Positions 8,697 through 17,280 are shown, numbered from the stretch's first letter. The stretch is DNA of 64,000 nucleotides from JALYXI01 sp963716685 (GCA_963716685.1 CAVQTR010000003.1:2728001-2792000); one strand, 5' to 3'. Translations and numbers: made by a program. Notes: generated by a model not told the origin, from the letters alone.

Positions 8697-9734
8697 TCAG
8701 TGTCCGGCGATCTGGACCAATGGCGGCTTGGTTTCCGTGCCCGCGGGAGCGGCGGACGGAATGGTCTGGGGCGAACGCCAGAAATCCATATAGGAAGTGT
8801 AGTGAACGCAGGCCACGGTGCAGCGCGGAGCGCAGCCTTTCTCGGTGATGAACTCGCGGCGGATATCGGCGACGGTGTAATCCTTCAGCGGGATCGCCGG
8901 GTAGCCGCGCTGCTGGGAACAGTAATGTACCAGGCCGTCTTCGCATACATATAGGTAGCGGGCTCCGGCGCGGCACTTCCACTGGTTCTCGCGGCCGTAG
9001 GCGATGTTGTCCTGGAAGAAGTTGAGCCGGGCGTAACTGTTCTTGCCCATCTCCTTCATCTGGAGATAGACGTCCTGCTCTTCGGGTTTGAGCGGCTGCA
9101 GCTGGCCGTCGCCATCGTGGATGATGCCGACTGTGGAGGTGAAGCCGAGATCGACGGCACGGCGGCCAACGGTGAGCGCATCAGCGGGATTGCGGATGCC
9201 GCCGCCGACCACGCTGTTGATATTGACGTGAAACACGGCGAACTGCGCGAGCCACTGCAGGCGCTTGTCGAGCACTTTCAGGCTCTTCTTCGAGACTTCG
9301 TCCGGCAGCACGTTATCGATGCTGATCTGCATGTGCTCGAGGCCGGCGGCGTTCAGACGCTTGATACGGTCCTCGTTAAGCAGATATCCGTTGGTGATCA
9401 TCCCGGAAATCATGCCGTGGCTGCGGACGCGGGCGATGAGCTCGTCGAGCTCGGGATGGAGCAGCGGCTCGCCACCGCTCATGCTGACAATGCTGGTGCC
9501 GAGCGAAGCGAGCTTATCGATGCGCGCGAACATCTCATCGCGCGGGACGGGCTTCGAGAAATCGTCGTATTCGTTGCAGTATTCGCAGGCCAGATTGCAG
9601 CGGCGGATGGGAATAATGTGGGCGAGAACGGGGTGGTCGGTGGAGAGGACACCCTTGGCCAGCATTTTCCATTCGCGCAGACGGCGACTCGTGGCCGTCA
9701 CACTTCGTCCGAGACGAAAGCTCAAATCCGACAT
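8697..9734 (-). CDS. radical SAM protein with cysteine-rich C-terminus
   Basis: About 345 residues from the ATG at 9734; more upstream codons are open but look non-coding. The CxxxCxxC motif (RCNLACEYC, Cys46/50/53) binds the [4Fe-4S] cluster that cleaves S-adenosylmethionine. MSGGEPLLHP supplies the GGE motif. The C-terminal ~80 residues carry several further cysteines (KCRAG, YVCEDG, HYCSQ, GCAPRC, ACVHY), which suggests a SPASM/twitch-like auxiliary cluster. Such proteins modify peptides, sugars or lipids. No peptide substrate gene is visible nearby, so the substrate is unknown. Confidence 0.85.
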   Translation of the reverse strand: MSDLSFRLGRSVTATSRRLREWKMLAKGVLSTDHPVLAHIIPIRRCNLACEYCNEYDDFSKPVPRDEMFARIDKLASLGTSIVSMSGGEPLLHPELDELIARVRSHGMISGMITNGYLLNEDRIKRLNAAGLEHMQISIDNVLPDEVSKKSLKVLDKRLQWLAQFAVFHVNINSVVGGGIRNPADALTVGRRAVDLGFTSTVGIIHDGDGQLQPLKPEEQDVYLQMKEMGKNSYARLNFFQDNIAYGRENQWKCRAGARYLYVCEDGLVHYCSQQRGYPAIPLKDYTVADIRREFITEKGCAPRCTVACVHYTSYMDFWRSPQTIPSAAPAGTETKPPLVQIAGH

Positions 9735-9750
9735 AGACACAGAATCTTCG

Positions 9751-9756
9751 ATTATA
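9751..9756 (-). promoter_or_regulatory. -10-like TATAAT ahead of the radical SAM gene
   Basis: Read on the minus strand this is an exact TATAAT about 16 bases upstream of the chosen ATG at 9734. The matching -35 region (TCGGCG) is poor. The leader would be very short. Candidate only. Confidence 0.35.
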
Positions 9757-9939
9757 AGATGCCGCCCGCACCGCGCCGAACTAATTCCAACGGGAACAGC
9801 GGGAGACAACCTGCTGTATCTTCCGCTTGTTGCGCGTCCGGAGTGCGGTAGCGGACCCATTCCCGGACGGGCACGTAACAGCGGCATTCCGGAAACGAAA
9901 CAGGCGTTTTGAAGCATCTAAGGCTTCGTGTGCATCCAC

Positions 9940-9969
9940 TTGATTGAACGGCCAAGCGACCGTTATACT
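9940..9969 (+). promoter_or_regulatory. sigma-70-type promoter for the 88-residue gene
   Basis: TTGATT at 9940-9945 and TATACT at 9964-9969 are separated by 18 bases, each close to the housekeeping consensus. Transcription would start near 9976, just before the ATG at 9990. This is one of the best matches to a sigma-70 promoter that I found in the window. Confidence 0.55.
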
Positions 9970-9989
9970 GGCAATTTCGCTGAAGCGCA

Positions 9990-10256
9990 ATGATGATCAC
10001 GGCGAGAGACGAATCGGATCCACTGGCACCGCAGCGGGAGGCGGCCTTCTTCTATGGCCTGTTCCTGCGCGGGCATTCGCTCGAAGGCCTTCGCCAGGAT
10101 ATTGATTTGCCTCGCAACCTTTTGGATAAGTGGCTGAAAGCCAAAGACTTCGAGAACAATTTCCGCGAAAATCTACATCGCGTGTATGTTTACCGCAAGC
10201 AGGTTTTGGCGGTTTTCGACGCGCTGGTTAGTAACGAACAAAACCGCCTGCAGTAA
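9990..10256 (+). CDS. small conserved-looking protein of unknown function (HTH-like helices)
   Basis: An 88-residue soluble protein, acidic at the N-terminus and helical throughout. Segments such as FLRGHSLEGLRQDIDLPRN and LLDKWLKA resemble a short helix-turn-helix (FxxGxSxxxLxxxxxLPxxxLxxW). The C-terminal half is basic and aromatic (HRVYVYRKQVLAVFDAL). No family name is recognised. It has a good promoter directly upstream, and the Oar-like receptor gene starts 52 bases downstream on the same strand, so the two may be co-expressed. DNA binding is a guess from the helix pattern. Two adjacent ATGs (9990, 9993) are possible starts. Confidence 0.65.
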   Translation: MMITARDESDPLAPQREAAFFYGLFLRGHSLEGLRQDIDLPRNLLDKWLKAKDFENNFRENLHRVYVYRKQVLAVFDALVSNEQNRLQ

Positions 10257-10308
10257 GCCCCGCCTTCTTTCCCGTTCGCCCTCAGTTACTATATGGAATC
10301 GGAATTGG

Positions 10309-12759
10309 ATGGCGCTCTCCCGGTTTTTCATAGTCGCCGCGCTCCTCGCTTCGTCCCTGTTCGCCGCTGACATCCTGGTAAGCGGGCGTGTGGTGGACGA
10401 GCACGGAACACCGGTGCCGAATGCGCGCGTCTGGGCGAACGGGCATGAGGCGTTCTCGACGCCGGCAGGCGATTTCCGGCTGAACGTACCGGGCGCAGCG
10501 GACGGAAAGCTGCTGTTGAACGCCGAACATACCGGTTTCTTCCGGCTGAAGGACCGCCCGGTTCAGGCCGGCAGCGACATCCTGCTGATTCTGACTCCGC
10601 AACGGGAGGTATTTCAAAGTGTCGAGGTGGGCGAAGCGCCCTCGCCTGTGGACCCGGCGTCTACGGGCCGCGAGGAAAGGCTGAGCGGCACCGAGATCAA
10701 CGACGTGCCCTACCCGGCGAGCCACAGCTTTCGCAATTCGCTGAAGCTGATGCCGGGCGTGATTCAGGATCCCTCGGGCGCGGTGCATTTCCAGGGCGGC
10801 GCGGAATACCAGACCCAGTATCTGCTGGACGGCTTCGACGTTTCGGACCCCATCAGCGGGCGGTTCACGACGCCGCTGGCTGTGGAAGGCGTGCGCTCGG
10901 TGGAGCTGCTGAGCGGGCGCGAATCGCCGCAATATGGGCGGGGCTCGGCGGGGACGCTGGCGATCCATCCGGAGAACGGGACGGATCAGTTTCATTTCAC
11001 GGCAACCAATTTCATTCCGGGCATCAATACGCAGCACGGGTTGCAGCCAGGCAACTGGACGCCGCGCATTGGCTTTTCGGGTCCGCTGTGGCGCGGACGG
11101 GCGTGGTTCTCGGACAGTCTGGACGGCGAATACAACAAGGGTTACATCAACGGGCTGCCGAAGGGACAGGATGTGAACAGCTCCTGGCTGGCGGCGAACC
11201 TGCTGCATGCGCAGGTGAACCTGACGACGGCGAACATTCTGTACGGCGACTTTCTGAGCAGCTTTCAGAACCGCAGTCATTTCGGGCTGGGCGTGCTGGA
11301 CCCGATCGAGACCACGACGGGGCGGCGGACCAACCAGTTCATGGCGGCGGTGAAGGACGTTCACACGTGGACGGGCGGCACGCTGCTGGAAGTGGGCTTC
11401 GCGTGGCAAACGGTTTTCTACCGCTCGATTCCGCAGGGAGACGCGCCGTATATTCTATCGCCCGAAGGGCGGAGCGGGAACTACTTCGTGGCGTCGAGCG
11501 ACCACGGGCGGCGGAAGCAGCTGTTCACGAATCTCTATACGCCGGCTTTCGGGTTCCACGGACACCACCAGCTGCAGTATGGGGCCGATGCGCAGCGGCT
11601 GGACTTCTCGGAAGCTTACCTTCGCACCAGCTTTGAAGTTGTGGGCCTGAACGGGCTGCCGCTGTTCGAGACGAGTTTCAGCGGCAACGGACATTTGAAC
11701 CGTCCGAACGCCTCGCTGGCGGGATATGTGAACGACCACTGGCAGCCGACGGAGAAGCTGACCGTGGACGCGGGGGTGCGACTCGACTGGGACGAACTGG
11801 TGCGCCAGGCGGCGCTGGCTCCGCGCGTGGCACTCTCGTGGGCTCCATTCGCGGACGCGCGAACGAAGTTCGTCGCGGGATATGCGGTGATTCACGATGC
11901 CACCAACCTTTCCTTGTTCAGCCGGCCAATGCAGCCGCAGGCTGTCACGATTCCGTTCTCCCCCGACGGCGTACCGGGCGCGCCGCTGACCACGACGTTC
12001 GTGGCTGGTCATGGACTGAGCATGCCTCGGTACGACAACTGGAGCGCCGGGGCGGAGCGCGATTTCGGCCACGGCCTCTCGGCGCGACTGGAGCTGCTGC
12101 GCAAGCGCGGACGGGACGGTTTCGTCTACGTGCCGGCGTCGGCGACGGGAGAAATCACGATTCAGCCGCAGCAGCTGGGCTACGGGTACGGCGGCACATA
12201 TTCGCTGGCCAATGTGCGCCGCGATTCCTACGATTCGGCGGCGGTAACGGTGCGGCAGTCACTGGGCGGTCAGTATGAATGGTTCGTGAGCTACGTGCGG
12301 TCGCGCGCGGTTTCGAACGCCGTGCTGGACGTAAGTGTGGACCAGCCGCTGCAGGCATCGAGCAACTTCGGACCGGTGCCGTGGGACACGCCCAACCGGA
12401 TTCTGAGCTGGGGCTATCTGGCGTTCCCGAAGTGGGTGGGCCCGAACTGGGCGTTCGCGTATCTGGCAGACTGGCGAACGGGATTTCCGTTCAGCATCAC
12501 GACCGACGCGGGGACGGTGAGCGGGCCGGTGGATTCCCGGCGGTACCCGGCGAACTTCGATCTGAATCTGCACCTGGAGCGGCGCTTTGCGTTTCGCGGA
12601 TACCGGTTCGCGATTCGCGGTGGCGTCAACAACCTGACGGACTCACGCAACCCGACCGCGGTTAACAATACCATCGGCGCGCCGGACTTCATGCGCTTCT
12701 ACGGCTACGAAGGCCGGCATTTCGAGTTCCGGCTGCGCTTTTTCGGCAAGCGATCCTGA
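10309..12759 (+). CDS. Oar-like TonB-dependent receptor with carboxypeptidase-regulatory domain (2)
   Basis: About 816 residues. The ATG at 10309 begins a signal peptide (MALSRFFIVAALLASSLFAA); codons further upstream overlap the preceding small gene and do not look coding. After the signal comes a carboxypeptidase-regulatory domain (VSGRVVDEHGTPVPNARVW). A TonB plug-like region follows with YLLDGFDVSDPISG and ESPQYGRGSAGTLAI. The rest is a long beta-barrel with aromatic-rich strands, ending EFRLRFFGKRS. It is shorter than the other two receptors in the window. Its ligand is unknown. The preceding small gene may belong to the same transcript. Confidence 0.87.
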   Translation: MALSRFFIVAALLASSLFAADILVSGRVVDEHGTPVPNARVWANGHEAFSTPAGDFRLNVPGAADGKLLLNAEHTGFFRLKDRPVQAGSDILLILTPQREVFQSVEVGEAPSPVDPASTGREERLSGTEINDVPYPASHSFRNSLKLMPGVIQDPSGAVHFQGGAEYQTQYLLDGFDVSDPISGRFTTPLAVEGVRSVELLSGRESPQYGRGSAGTLAIHPENGTDQFHFTATNFIPGINTQHGLQPGNWTPRIGFSGPLWRGRAWFSDSLDGEYNKGYINGLPKGQDVNSSWLAANLLHAQVNLTTANILYGDFLSSFQNRSHFGLGVLDPIETTTGRRTNQFMAAVKDVHTWTGGTLLEVGFAWQTVFYRSIPQGDAPYILSPEGRSGNYFVASSDHGRRKQLFTNLYTPAFGFHGHHQLQYGADAQRLDFSEAYLRTSFEVVGLNGLPLFETSFSGNGHLNRPNASLAGYVNDHWQPTEKLTVDAGVRLDWDELVRQAALAPRVALSWAPFADARTKFVAGYAVIHDATNLSLFSRPMQPQAVTIPFSPDGVPGAPLTTTFVAGHGLSMPRYDNWSAGAERDFGHGLSARLELLRKRGRDGFVYVPASATGEITIQPQQLGYGYGGTYSLANVRRDSYDSAAVTVRQSLGGQYEWFVSYVRSRAVSNAVLDVSVDQPLQASSNFGPVPWDTPNRILSWGYLAFPKWVGPNWAFAYLADWRTGFPFSITTDAGTVSGPVDSRRYPANFDLNLHLERRFAFRGYRFAIRGGVNNLTDSRNPTAVNNTIGAPDFMRFYGYEGRHFEFRLRFFGKRS

Positions 12760-12781
12760 AACGAAGGCTTGTGACCGGCGC

Positions 12782-13768
12782 TCAGCCGAGACCGGCTTCG
12801 CGGAGGAACACGGCGGCTTCCTCGGGCGGCGTCGGATTGATATAGAAGCCGGTGGCGAGTTCGAACCCCGCGACCTTGGTGAGTTTCGGAATGATCTCGA
12901 TGCGCCAGTGATAGTGCGCGACAGGCGCATCCTGCACGGGCGCGGTCTGGATAACGAAGTTGTAAGCGGGGTTTTCGAGAACCTTATCCATCTTGCGTAG
13001 AGTGGAGCGCAGCGCCCAGGCGAGGTTATGCAGATCGGCGCCATCGATGTCCTCGAAGTGGGACTGATGGGTGCGCGGCACGATCCAGGTTTCGAAGGGG
13101 AAACGCGACGCGTAGGGCTCAAGGACGAGGAAGCGATCGGTTTCGGAGACGATGCGGACGCCGGATTTGGATTCCTGACGGACGATGTCACAGAAGACGC
13201 AGCGCTCCTTGAAATCGAAATAGCGGCGCGCGCCATCCATTTCCTCGAGTGCGCGTTTGGGGACGACGGGCAACGCGATGAGCTGACAGTGCGGGTGTTC
13301 GAGCGTGGCGCCGGCGGCTTCGCCGTGGTTCTTAAAGAGCAGGATATAGCGCAGGCGGCGATCGTTCTTGAGATCCTGCACGCGGCTGCGGAAGGCCCAG
13401 AGGACGCGCTCGACCTGCAACTCGGGCATGGTGGCGAGAGTGGCGGTGTGGTCGGGCGTTTCGACGATGACTTCATGGGCGCCCAGGCCGTTCATGCGAT
13501 CGTAGAGACCTTCGGCATCGCGGTTCAGATCGCCTTCGATACCCAGGACGGGGAATTTGTTGGGCACGACGCGCACATCCCACTGGCCGCCGTTGCGGAC
13601 GGAGAAGACTTCGGGCGGCGTCTTATTTTCATTGCCGGGGCAGAGCGGGCAGAGGCGGTGAGTGAGGGGCGCGACCTGTTCGCGGCTGAAATCAGAGGGA
13701 CGGCGGGCGCGGTCTGTGGCGATGATGACCCAGCGGTCGGTGACCGGATCCTTCCGGAGCTCTGGCAT
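12782..13768 (-). CDS. galT: galactose-1-phosphate uridylyltransferase
   Basis: A 328-residue HIT-superfamily enzyme that swaps UMP between UDP-glucose and galactose-1-phosphate (Leloir pathway) or acts on related sugar-1-phosphates. Visible motifs are the N-terminal LRKDPVTDRWVIIA, the CPLCPGNE zinc-binding pair (Cys40, Cys43) and the active-site HPHCQ (His158-Gln162), with His160 as the expected nucleophile. The length matches bacterial type I GalT. Its start overlaps the stop of rfbD by one base, so the two are translationally coupled. A nucleotidyltransferase with different sugar specificity cannot be ruled out. Confidence 0.93.
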   Translation of the reverse strand: MPELRKDPVTDRWVIIATDRARRPSDFSREQVAPLTHRLCPLCPGNENKTPPEVFSVRNGGQWDVRVVPNKFPVLGIEGDLNRDAEGLYDRMNGLGAHEVIVETPDHTATLATMPELQVERVLWAFRSRVQDLKNDRRLRYILLFKNHGEAAGATLEHPHCQLIALPVVPKRALEEMDGARRYFDFKERCVFCDIVRQESKSGVRIVSETDRFLVLEPYASRFPFETWIVPRTHQSHFEDIDGADLHNLAWALRSTLRKMDKVLENPAYNFVIQTAPVQDAPVAHYHWRIEIIPKLTKVAGFELATGFYINPTPPEEAAVFLREAGLG

Positions 13769-14652
13769 TACTTCCCTCCCGCGAGGAGCGCTTTCCGATT
13801 TTGGAGGTAATCGGCAATGGCTTCGGTGAGGGGCGGCATGGGCGCGACACCGGCTTGCTGCATGCGGACGTTGGCCAAAGCGGAGAACTGCGGGCGGCGG
13901 GCGGCGGTGCGGTACTCGCGGGCGTCGGTGGGATTGAGCTCGGGGCTTACGCCGGCGGCGGCGAAGATGGCCTGCGCGTAATGAAACCAGGAGATGGGCG
14001 TGCCGCCGCCGATATGGAAGATGCCGCTTTCGCCTTTCTCGAGGAGATCGATGGTGCGAGACGCGAGGAGCGGGGCGTAGGTGGGCGAGGCGACGTGATC
14101 GGCGACGACGCGGATGGGCTGACCGCCGGCGGCGAGGCGCAGCATGAGCTCGAGGAAGTTGCCGCGATTGGTTTTCAGGCCGCCGGTGCCAAAGACACCC
14201 GAGGTGCGGATGATAAGGGGCTGATCGAGATAGGCCTGCGCGTAGAGTTCCCCGGCGAGCTTCGAGACGGCGTAGGCGCCGAGCGGATGAGTGGCGTCGG
14301 TTTCCTCATAGGGGCGGCCGAGGGTCCCGTCAAAGACGTAATCGGTGGAGTAGTGGACGAACTTCGCATCGGTCTGGCGGCAGGCAACGGCGATGTTGCG
14401 AACGCCGAGCGCGTTGGCAGAGAAGGCGGCGAGGGGTTCGGTTTCGGCGATATCGACCTGGTTGTAAGCCGCGGCGTTGAAGACTACGGCGGGATCGAAT
14501 TCGGTGAGCGCGCGCTCTACTTTCGCGGCATCGGTAATATCGAGATGAACGCGTTCGTAGCCGCGCACTTCATAGCCGCGACTGGCGAGGTCGCGCGCGA
14601 GTTCGAGTCCCAGCTGGCCGGAACTTCCAAAGATTACGGCTTTTTTCGACAT
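13768..14652 (-). CDS. rfbD: dTDP-4-dehydrorhamnose reductase family protein
   Basis: A 294-residue extended short-chain dehydrogenase/reductase. It has an N-terminal NAD(P)-binding GSSGQLG, the family motif YSTDYVFDG and the catalytic YAVSK (Tyr-x-x-x-Lys). RfbD catalyses the last step of dTDP-L-rhamnose synthesis. The rest of that pathway (rfbA, rfbB, rfbC) is absent from the window, so the enzyme may instead reduce another nucleotide sugar. The gene sits between a small unknown protein and galT in a packed minus-strand run, which suggests a sugar-nucleotide role. Confidence 0.88.
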   Translation of the reverse strand: MSKKAVIFGSSGQLGLELARDLASRGYEVRGYERVHLDITDAAKVERALTEFDPAVVFNAAAYNQVDIAETEPLAAFSANALGVRNIAVACRQTDAKFVHYSTDYVFDGTLGRPYEETDATHPLGAYAVSKLAGELYAQAYLDQPLIIRTSGVFGTGGLKTNRGNFLELMLRLAAGGQPIRVVADHVASPTYAPLLASRTIDLLEKGESGIFHIGGGTPISWFHYAQAIFAAAGVSPELNPTDAREYRTAARRPQFSALANVRMQQAGVAPMPPLTEAIADYLQNRKALLAGGK

Positions 14653-14655
14653 AGA

Positions 14656-14967
14656 TTATTTGGCGACGGGCAGCTTCTCAGTGGACGCGATCTTGCCGAT
14701 GAACTGCTCGGCGAGCCGTTTGAGGTCTTCGGTACCGCGCAGCTCGTGGAGCACCCAGATATCCACTGAGCAGGCGGAATCCTGGGGAAGGACGCCGATG
14801 ACTTCGCCCATCCAGAGGCGATCTTCCGTTTCGACCTTGACCGCCGAGCGCAGCTGCGGAACGAAGCCAGTGCGGACGCAGATTTTGCGGTCTTCGACGG
14901 CGACCAGGATGCCGGGGAAGCCGGACTGCTTTTCTCCCAGCAGGGTGACGAGCACCGATAGGTCCAT
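14656..14967 (-). CDS. small hypothetical protein upstream of rfbD
   Basis: A 103-residue soluble protein with no signal peptide or membrane segment. It alternates short hydrophobic strands (GILVAVEDRKICVR, EVIGVLPQ, DIWVLHEL), which suggests a small beta-rich domain. The Trp and Met in RLWMGEV resemble PilZ or other small barrel domains, but no signature is clear. It lies 3 bases before rfbD and 6 bases after the zinc-ribbon gene, so it is part of the same transcript. No function is assigned. Confidence 0.65.
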   Translation of the reverse strand: MDLSVLVTLLGEKQSGFPGILVAVEDRKICVRTGFVPQLRSAVKVETEDRLWMGEVIGVLPQDSACSVDIWVLHELRGTEDLKRLAEQFIGKIASTEKLPVAK

Positions 14968-14973
14968 GAACGA

Positions 14974-15429
14974 TTACCAGGTGTGGGCCAGAACCAGCCA
15001 GCCGACAGCGGCGGCGAACGCGGCAAGGACCGCGCCAAAGACGAGGGCGGAAGGCGAACGCCAGGCGTGGGCGGCAACGGGAGCGAGTTCGGCATCGGCC
15101 GGGGCGGCGGGCAGGGCGGGCACGGGACGAGGCGAGGTCTGCGGCAGACTGCGGAGCGCGCGAGCAATCTCTTCGCGGCCGCGCTGATCGGCAATGAAGA
15201 TGGTGCCGGAGTTGAGGCCGTTGGTGGACTGGACGAGCAGCTGGCGCAAAGGTTCGGGGACCTCTTCGACAGAGCGATAGACACCGGCCTGCTCTTCGCG
15301 GCCGGAGGAGATGAGGATGGTGGAGGTTTTCAGGACGCCGGAGGTGACGGAGGAGCGGGCTTCCCCGCAATGCGGGCACTCCCCCCAGGACTCGTGATTG
15401 AATTCGATCTGGCAGCGCGGGCAGGTCAT
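14974..15429 (-). CDS. zinc-ribbon protein with C-terminal membrane anchor
   Basis: A 151-residue protein. The N-terminus holds two CxxC pairs (CPRC at 3-6, CPHC at about 18-21), a short zinc ribbon. A linker follows with a conserved-looking patch around GREEQAGVYRSVEEVPEPLRQLL and IFIADQRGREEIARAL. A Pro/Ala-rich stretch leads to one hydrophobic helix at the very C-terminus. It is therefore probably a tail-anchored inner-membrane protein facing the cytoplasm. Function is unknown. It is co-directional and closely spaced with the LysR gene upstream and the small gene downstream. Confidence 0.7.
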   Translation of the reverse strand: MTCPRCQIEFNHESWGECPHCGEARSSVTSGVLKTSTILISSGREEQAGVYRSVEEVPEPLRQLLVQSTNGLNSGTIFIADQRGREEIARALRSLPQTSPRPVPALPAAPADAELAPVAAHAWRSPSALVFGAVLAAFAAAVGWLVLAHTW

Positions 15430-15444
15430 GAGAGGGAGCGATGC

Positions 15445-16368
15445 TTACCCGTTGACGACCTTCGAGGCTTCGACCGGTTCGAGCGTGCGGCCAAAATGTT
15501 CGAGCATGACGTGGATGAAGCCGAGCGCGGCTTTAGAGAGTGCTTTGTCCTTGCGATAGATGAGGCCGAGGCGGCGCGGCATGGGTTCGGGAGCGAGCGG
15601 AAGGGCGCGCACTTTGCCGGCGGCGATTTCCTCGCGGCAGTTAGAGACCGCGATAAACGAGATGCCGAGGCCGGCGATGACGAAGCGCTTCATCATTTCC
15701 GTGGAATCGAGTTCCATGGAAACATTCATGCGATCTTCGACGGGCTCAAACCAATGATCGAGACGCGAACGCGTGGTGCCGGATTTCGGAAGCAGCAGCG
15801 GGAAATCGGCGAGGTCCTGACAGGTGACGGTTTTCTTATCGGCGAGCGGATGGCGCGCGGGAACGACTGCGCGAATTTCATCTCGATAGATATCGACAAT
15901 CTGCACGCGCTTTTCGGGAATAGGCATCTGAGTGAGGCCGAAATCCGCAATGTTTTCCATGACGGCTTCGACGACGCGCGCGCCGAACGAGCGGTTCACC
16001 TGAAGCTGGACGGCGGGGAACTGTTTCTTGTATTCGGAGAAGACGCCGGGGAGGACGTAAATGCAGGTGGCTTCATTGGCGGCGATGACGAGCTCACCGC
16101 GCGGCACCAGTTCGAGTTCGTGCAGGGTGTCCTGCGCGCGCCGGCGCAGTTCCAGGATCTGCTCGGCGTATTCGGAGAAGATTTTGCCGGCGGTGGTGAG
16201 GGAGATGCGGCTGCCGAAGCGTTCGAACAGGTCGGTTTTGAGCTCCTGTTCGAGCTGACGAATTTGCGCGCTGATGGCCGGCTGCGTCCGGTAGCAGGTT
16301 TGGGCGGCTTTGGAGAAGCTCTTGAGCCGGACGATCTCGAGGAACGTGTGTAGTTGATCGAAATCCAT
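15445..16368 (-). CDS. LysR-family transcriptional regulator
   Basis: A 307-residue protein of standard LysR length. Residues 1-60 are the winged helix-turn-helix (MDFDQLHTFLEIV, SFSKAAQ, TQPAISAQIRQLE, LFERFG). An effector-binding domain of periplasmic-binding fold follows. The gene leads the minus-strand run to the zinc-ribbon protein, rfbD and galT with a 15-base gap. LysR proteins usually regulate a neighbouring gene and their own, but the target and effector cannot be told here. Confidence 0.92.
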   Translation of the reverse strand: MDFDQLHTFLEIVRLKSFSKAAQTCYRTQPAISAQIRQLEQELKTDLFERFGSRISLTTAGKIFSEYAEQILELRRRAQDTLHELELVPRGELVIAANEATCIYVLPGVFSEYKKQFPAVQLQVNRSFGARVVEAVMENIADFGLTQMPIPEKRVQIVDIYRDEIRAVVPARHPLADKKTVTCQDLADFPLLLPKSGTTRSRLDHWFEPVEDRMNVSMELDSTEMMKRFVIAGLGISFIAVSNCREEIAAGKVRALPLAPEPMPRRLGLIYRKDKALSKAALGFIHVMLEHFGRTLEPVEASKVVNG

Positions 16369-16422
16369 CTTGGCCGGTTCGTTTCCATTCTAACAGAATG
16401 TGCGGGAATCGCCTTTATTTCG

Positions 16423-16974
16423 TCATGCGGCAGCGCTTACGGAGAAAGCCTGAGGGCGAAGGAGGCAGCATTGTTTATATTTGCGTCCGCTGTGGCAGGG
16501 GCAGCGTTCGTTGCGTCCGACTTTGGTTGTGCGCGGTTGTGCAGAATTGTGCATCATTTGCGATTTTGCGGGCTGCACAACGAGGGGAGCAGAGTGCCGG
16601 GGGATGGCCTGAGGCGCAGGAGCGGCTTCGCGCATGGCGGGTTCGGCGGGCGGGAGCGAGGTGCATTCGCTGAGGACGGCGAGGGCGGCTTTCAGACGGA
16701 CGCCGGCGGGAGTTTTGGCATCGTCGAGGAGGTGGCGCAGCGCGAGGATGGCGGAATCGGCGCTTTCTTCCATTCGGTCGCGGAAGTGGAGCATGCGATC
16801 GTACTGGGCTGTGGCGAGGACGCGGGTGAAGGCGGCGTTGGACTGGCGCCAGTTGGTGATGGTGTTGCGGTGGACACCGGCTGCCGCAGCGGCGGCGGTG
16901 AGGCTGAAGCCGTTCGAGAGAAGAGCGATGACCTGTTCCTGAGCGGGCGTGAGCAATGGGATGTTGGCGGACAT
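16423..16974 (-). CDS. HTH protein with C-terminal SEC-C zinc motif
   Basis: About 183 residues from the ATG at 16974; an in-frame start 30 bases earlier is weaker. The N-terminal domain looks like a terminase-small-subunit or homeodomain-like helix-turn-helix (LTPAQEQVIALLSNG, AAAAAAGVHRNTITNWR). A helical middle section and a Pro/Ala-rich linker follow. The end is a SEC-C motif, VGRNERCPCHSGRKYKQCC, the zinc site that in SecA binds SecB and ribosomes. The combination is unusual. It may be a DNA-binding regulator; similarity to phage terminase small subunits is only in the HTH, and no phage genes are nearby. It is divergent from the enolase-family gene. Confidence 0.75.
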   Translation of the reverse strand: MSANIPLLTPAQEQVIALLSNGFSLTAAAAAAGVHRNTITNWRQSNAAFTRVLATAQYDRMLHFRDRMEESADSAILALRHLLDDAKTPAGVRLKAALAVLSECTSLPPAEPAMREAAPAPQAIPRHSAPLVVQPAKSQMMHNSAQPRTTKVGRNERCPCHSGRKYKQCCLLRPQAFSVSAAA

Positions 16975-17280
16975 GGGATTCCTCAACCCAGTGTTAGCAG
17001 GCAAAAGGGGCGGGTTCGGGTGGGAGAAGGCGTAAGTGGTTGGTGGAGTAAGGTGAATAAATCTGAATCGAGCGCTTTTTTCATTCGAGGATTATCGCCA
17101 AGATGCACCGCCACCTTACGGAGCTTAGTGGCCCGTATCCGGAGTGTGAACTGTGTCTTGAGGGAGACATGATTCCGCGAGAGAGAGGTTTCGATTCTCC
17201 ACATACAGACCCACCTGACGCCGCCGCGCGCGCTTGATATAACAATGGGGGGTTGGGAAACTTTTCCCGCGGAGAGAGCC
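16975..17280. other. 306-base divergent intergenic region without a gene
   Basis: I see no convincing open reading frame or RNA gene here. It separates the HTH/SEC-C gene (minus) from the enolase-family gene (plus). It contains AGCGCT followed by six T at about 17070-17080, which no upstream transcript would obviously use. It also contains a tRNA T-arm-like 17-mer at 17183-17199 without the other arms, and a candidate promoter near 17216-17243. Confidence 0.5.
17216..17243 (+). promoter_or_regulatory. candidate promoter for the enolase-family gene
   Basis: CTGACG (17216-17221) and TATAAC (17238-17243) are 16 bases apart. The -10 is a five-of-six match; the -35 is a four-of-six match. It is correctly placed about 40 bases before the ATG at 17281. 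Confidence 0.4.

Noticed and set aside
16423..16974. Remnant prophage indicated by the terminase-like HTH
   Set aside because: No large terminase, portal, capsid, integrase or attachment repeats are seen in the surrounding sequence.
17068..17082. AGCGCT followed by a T run resembling a terminator
   Set aside because: The stem is only a 6-base palindrome without a loop, and no plus-strand transcript is expected to arrive there.
17183..17199. tRNA T-arm-like stem-loop (GAGAG, loop GTTTCGA, TTCTC)
   Set aside because: No acceptor stem, D-arm or anticodon arm can be built around it, and the loop does not have the standard TTC positions.
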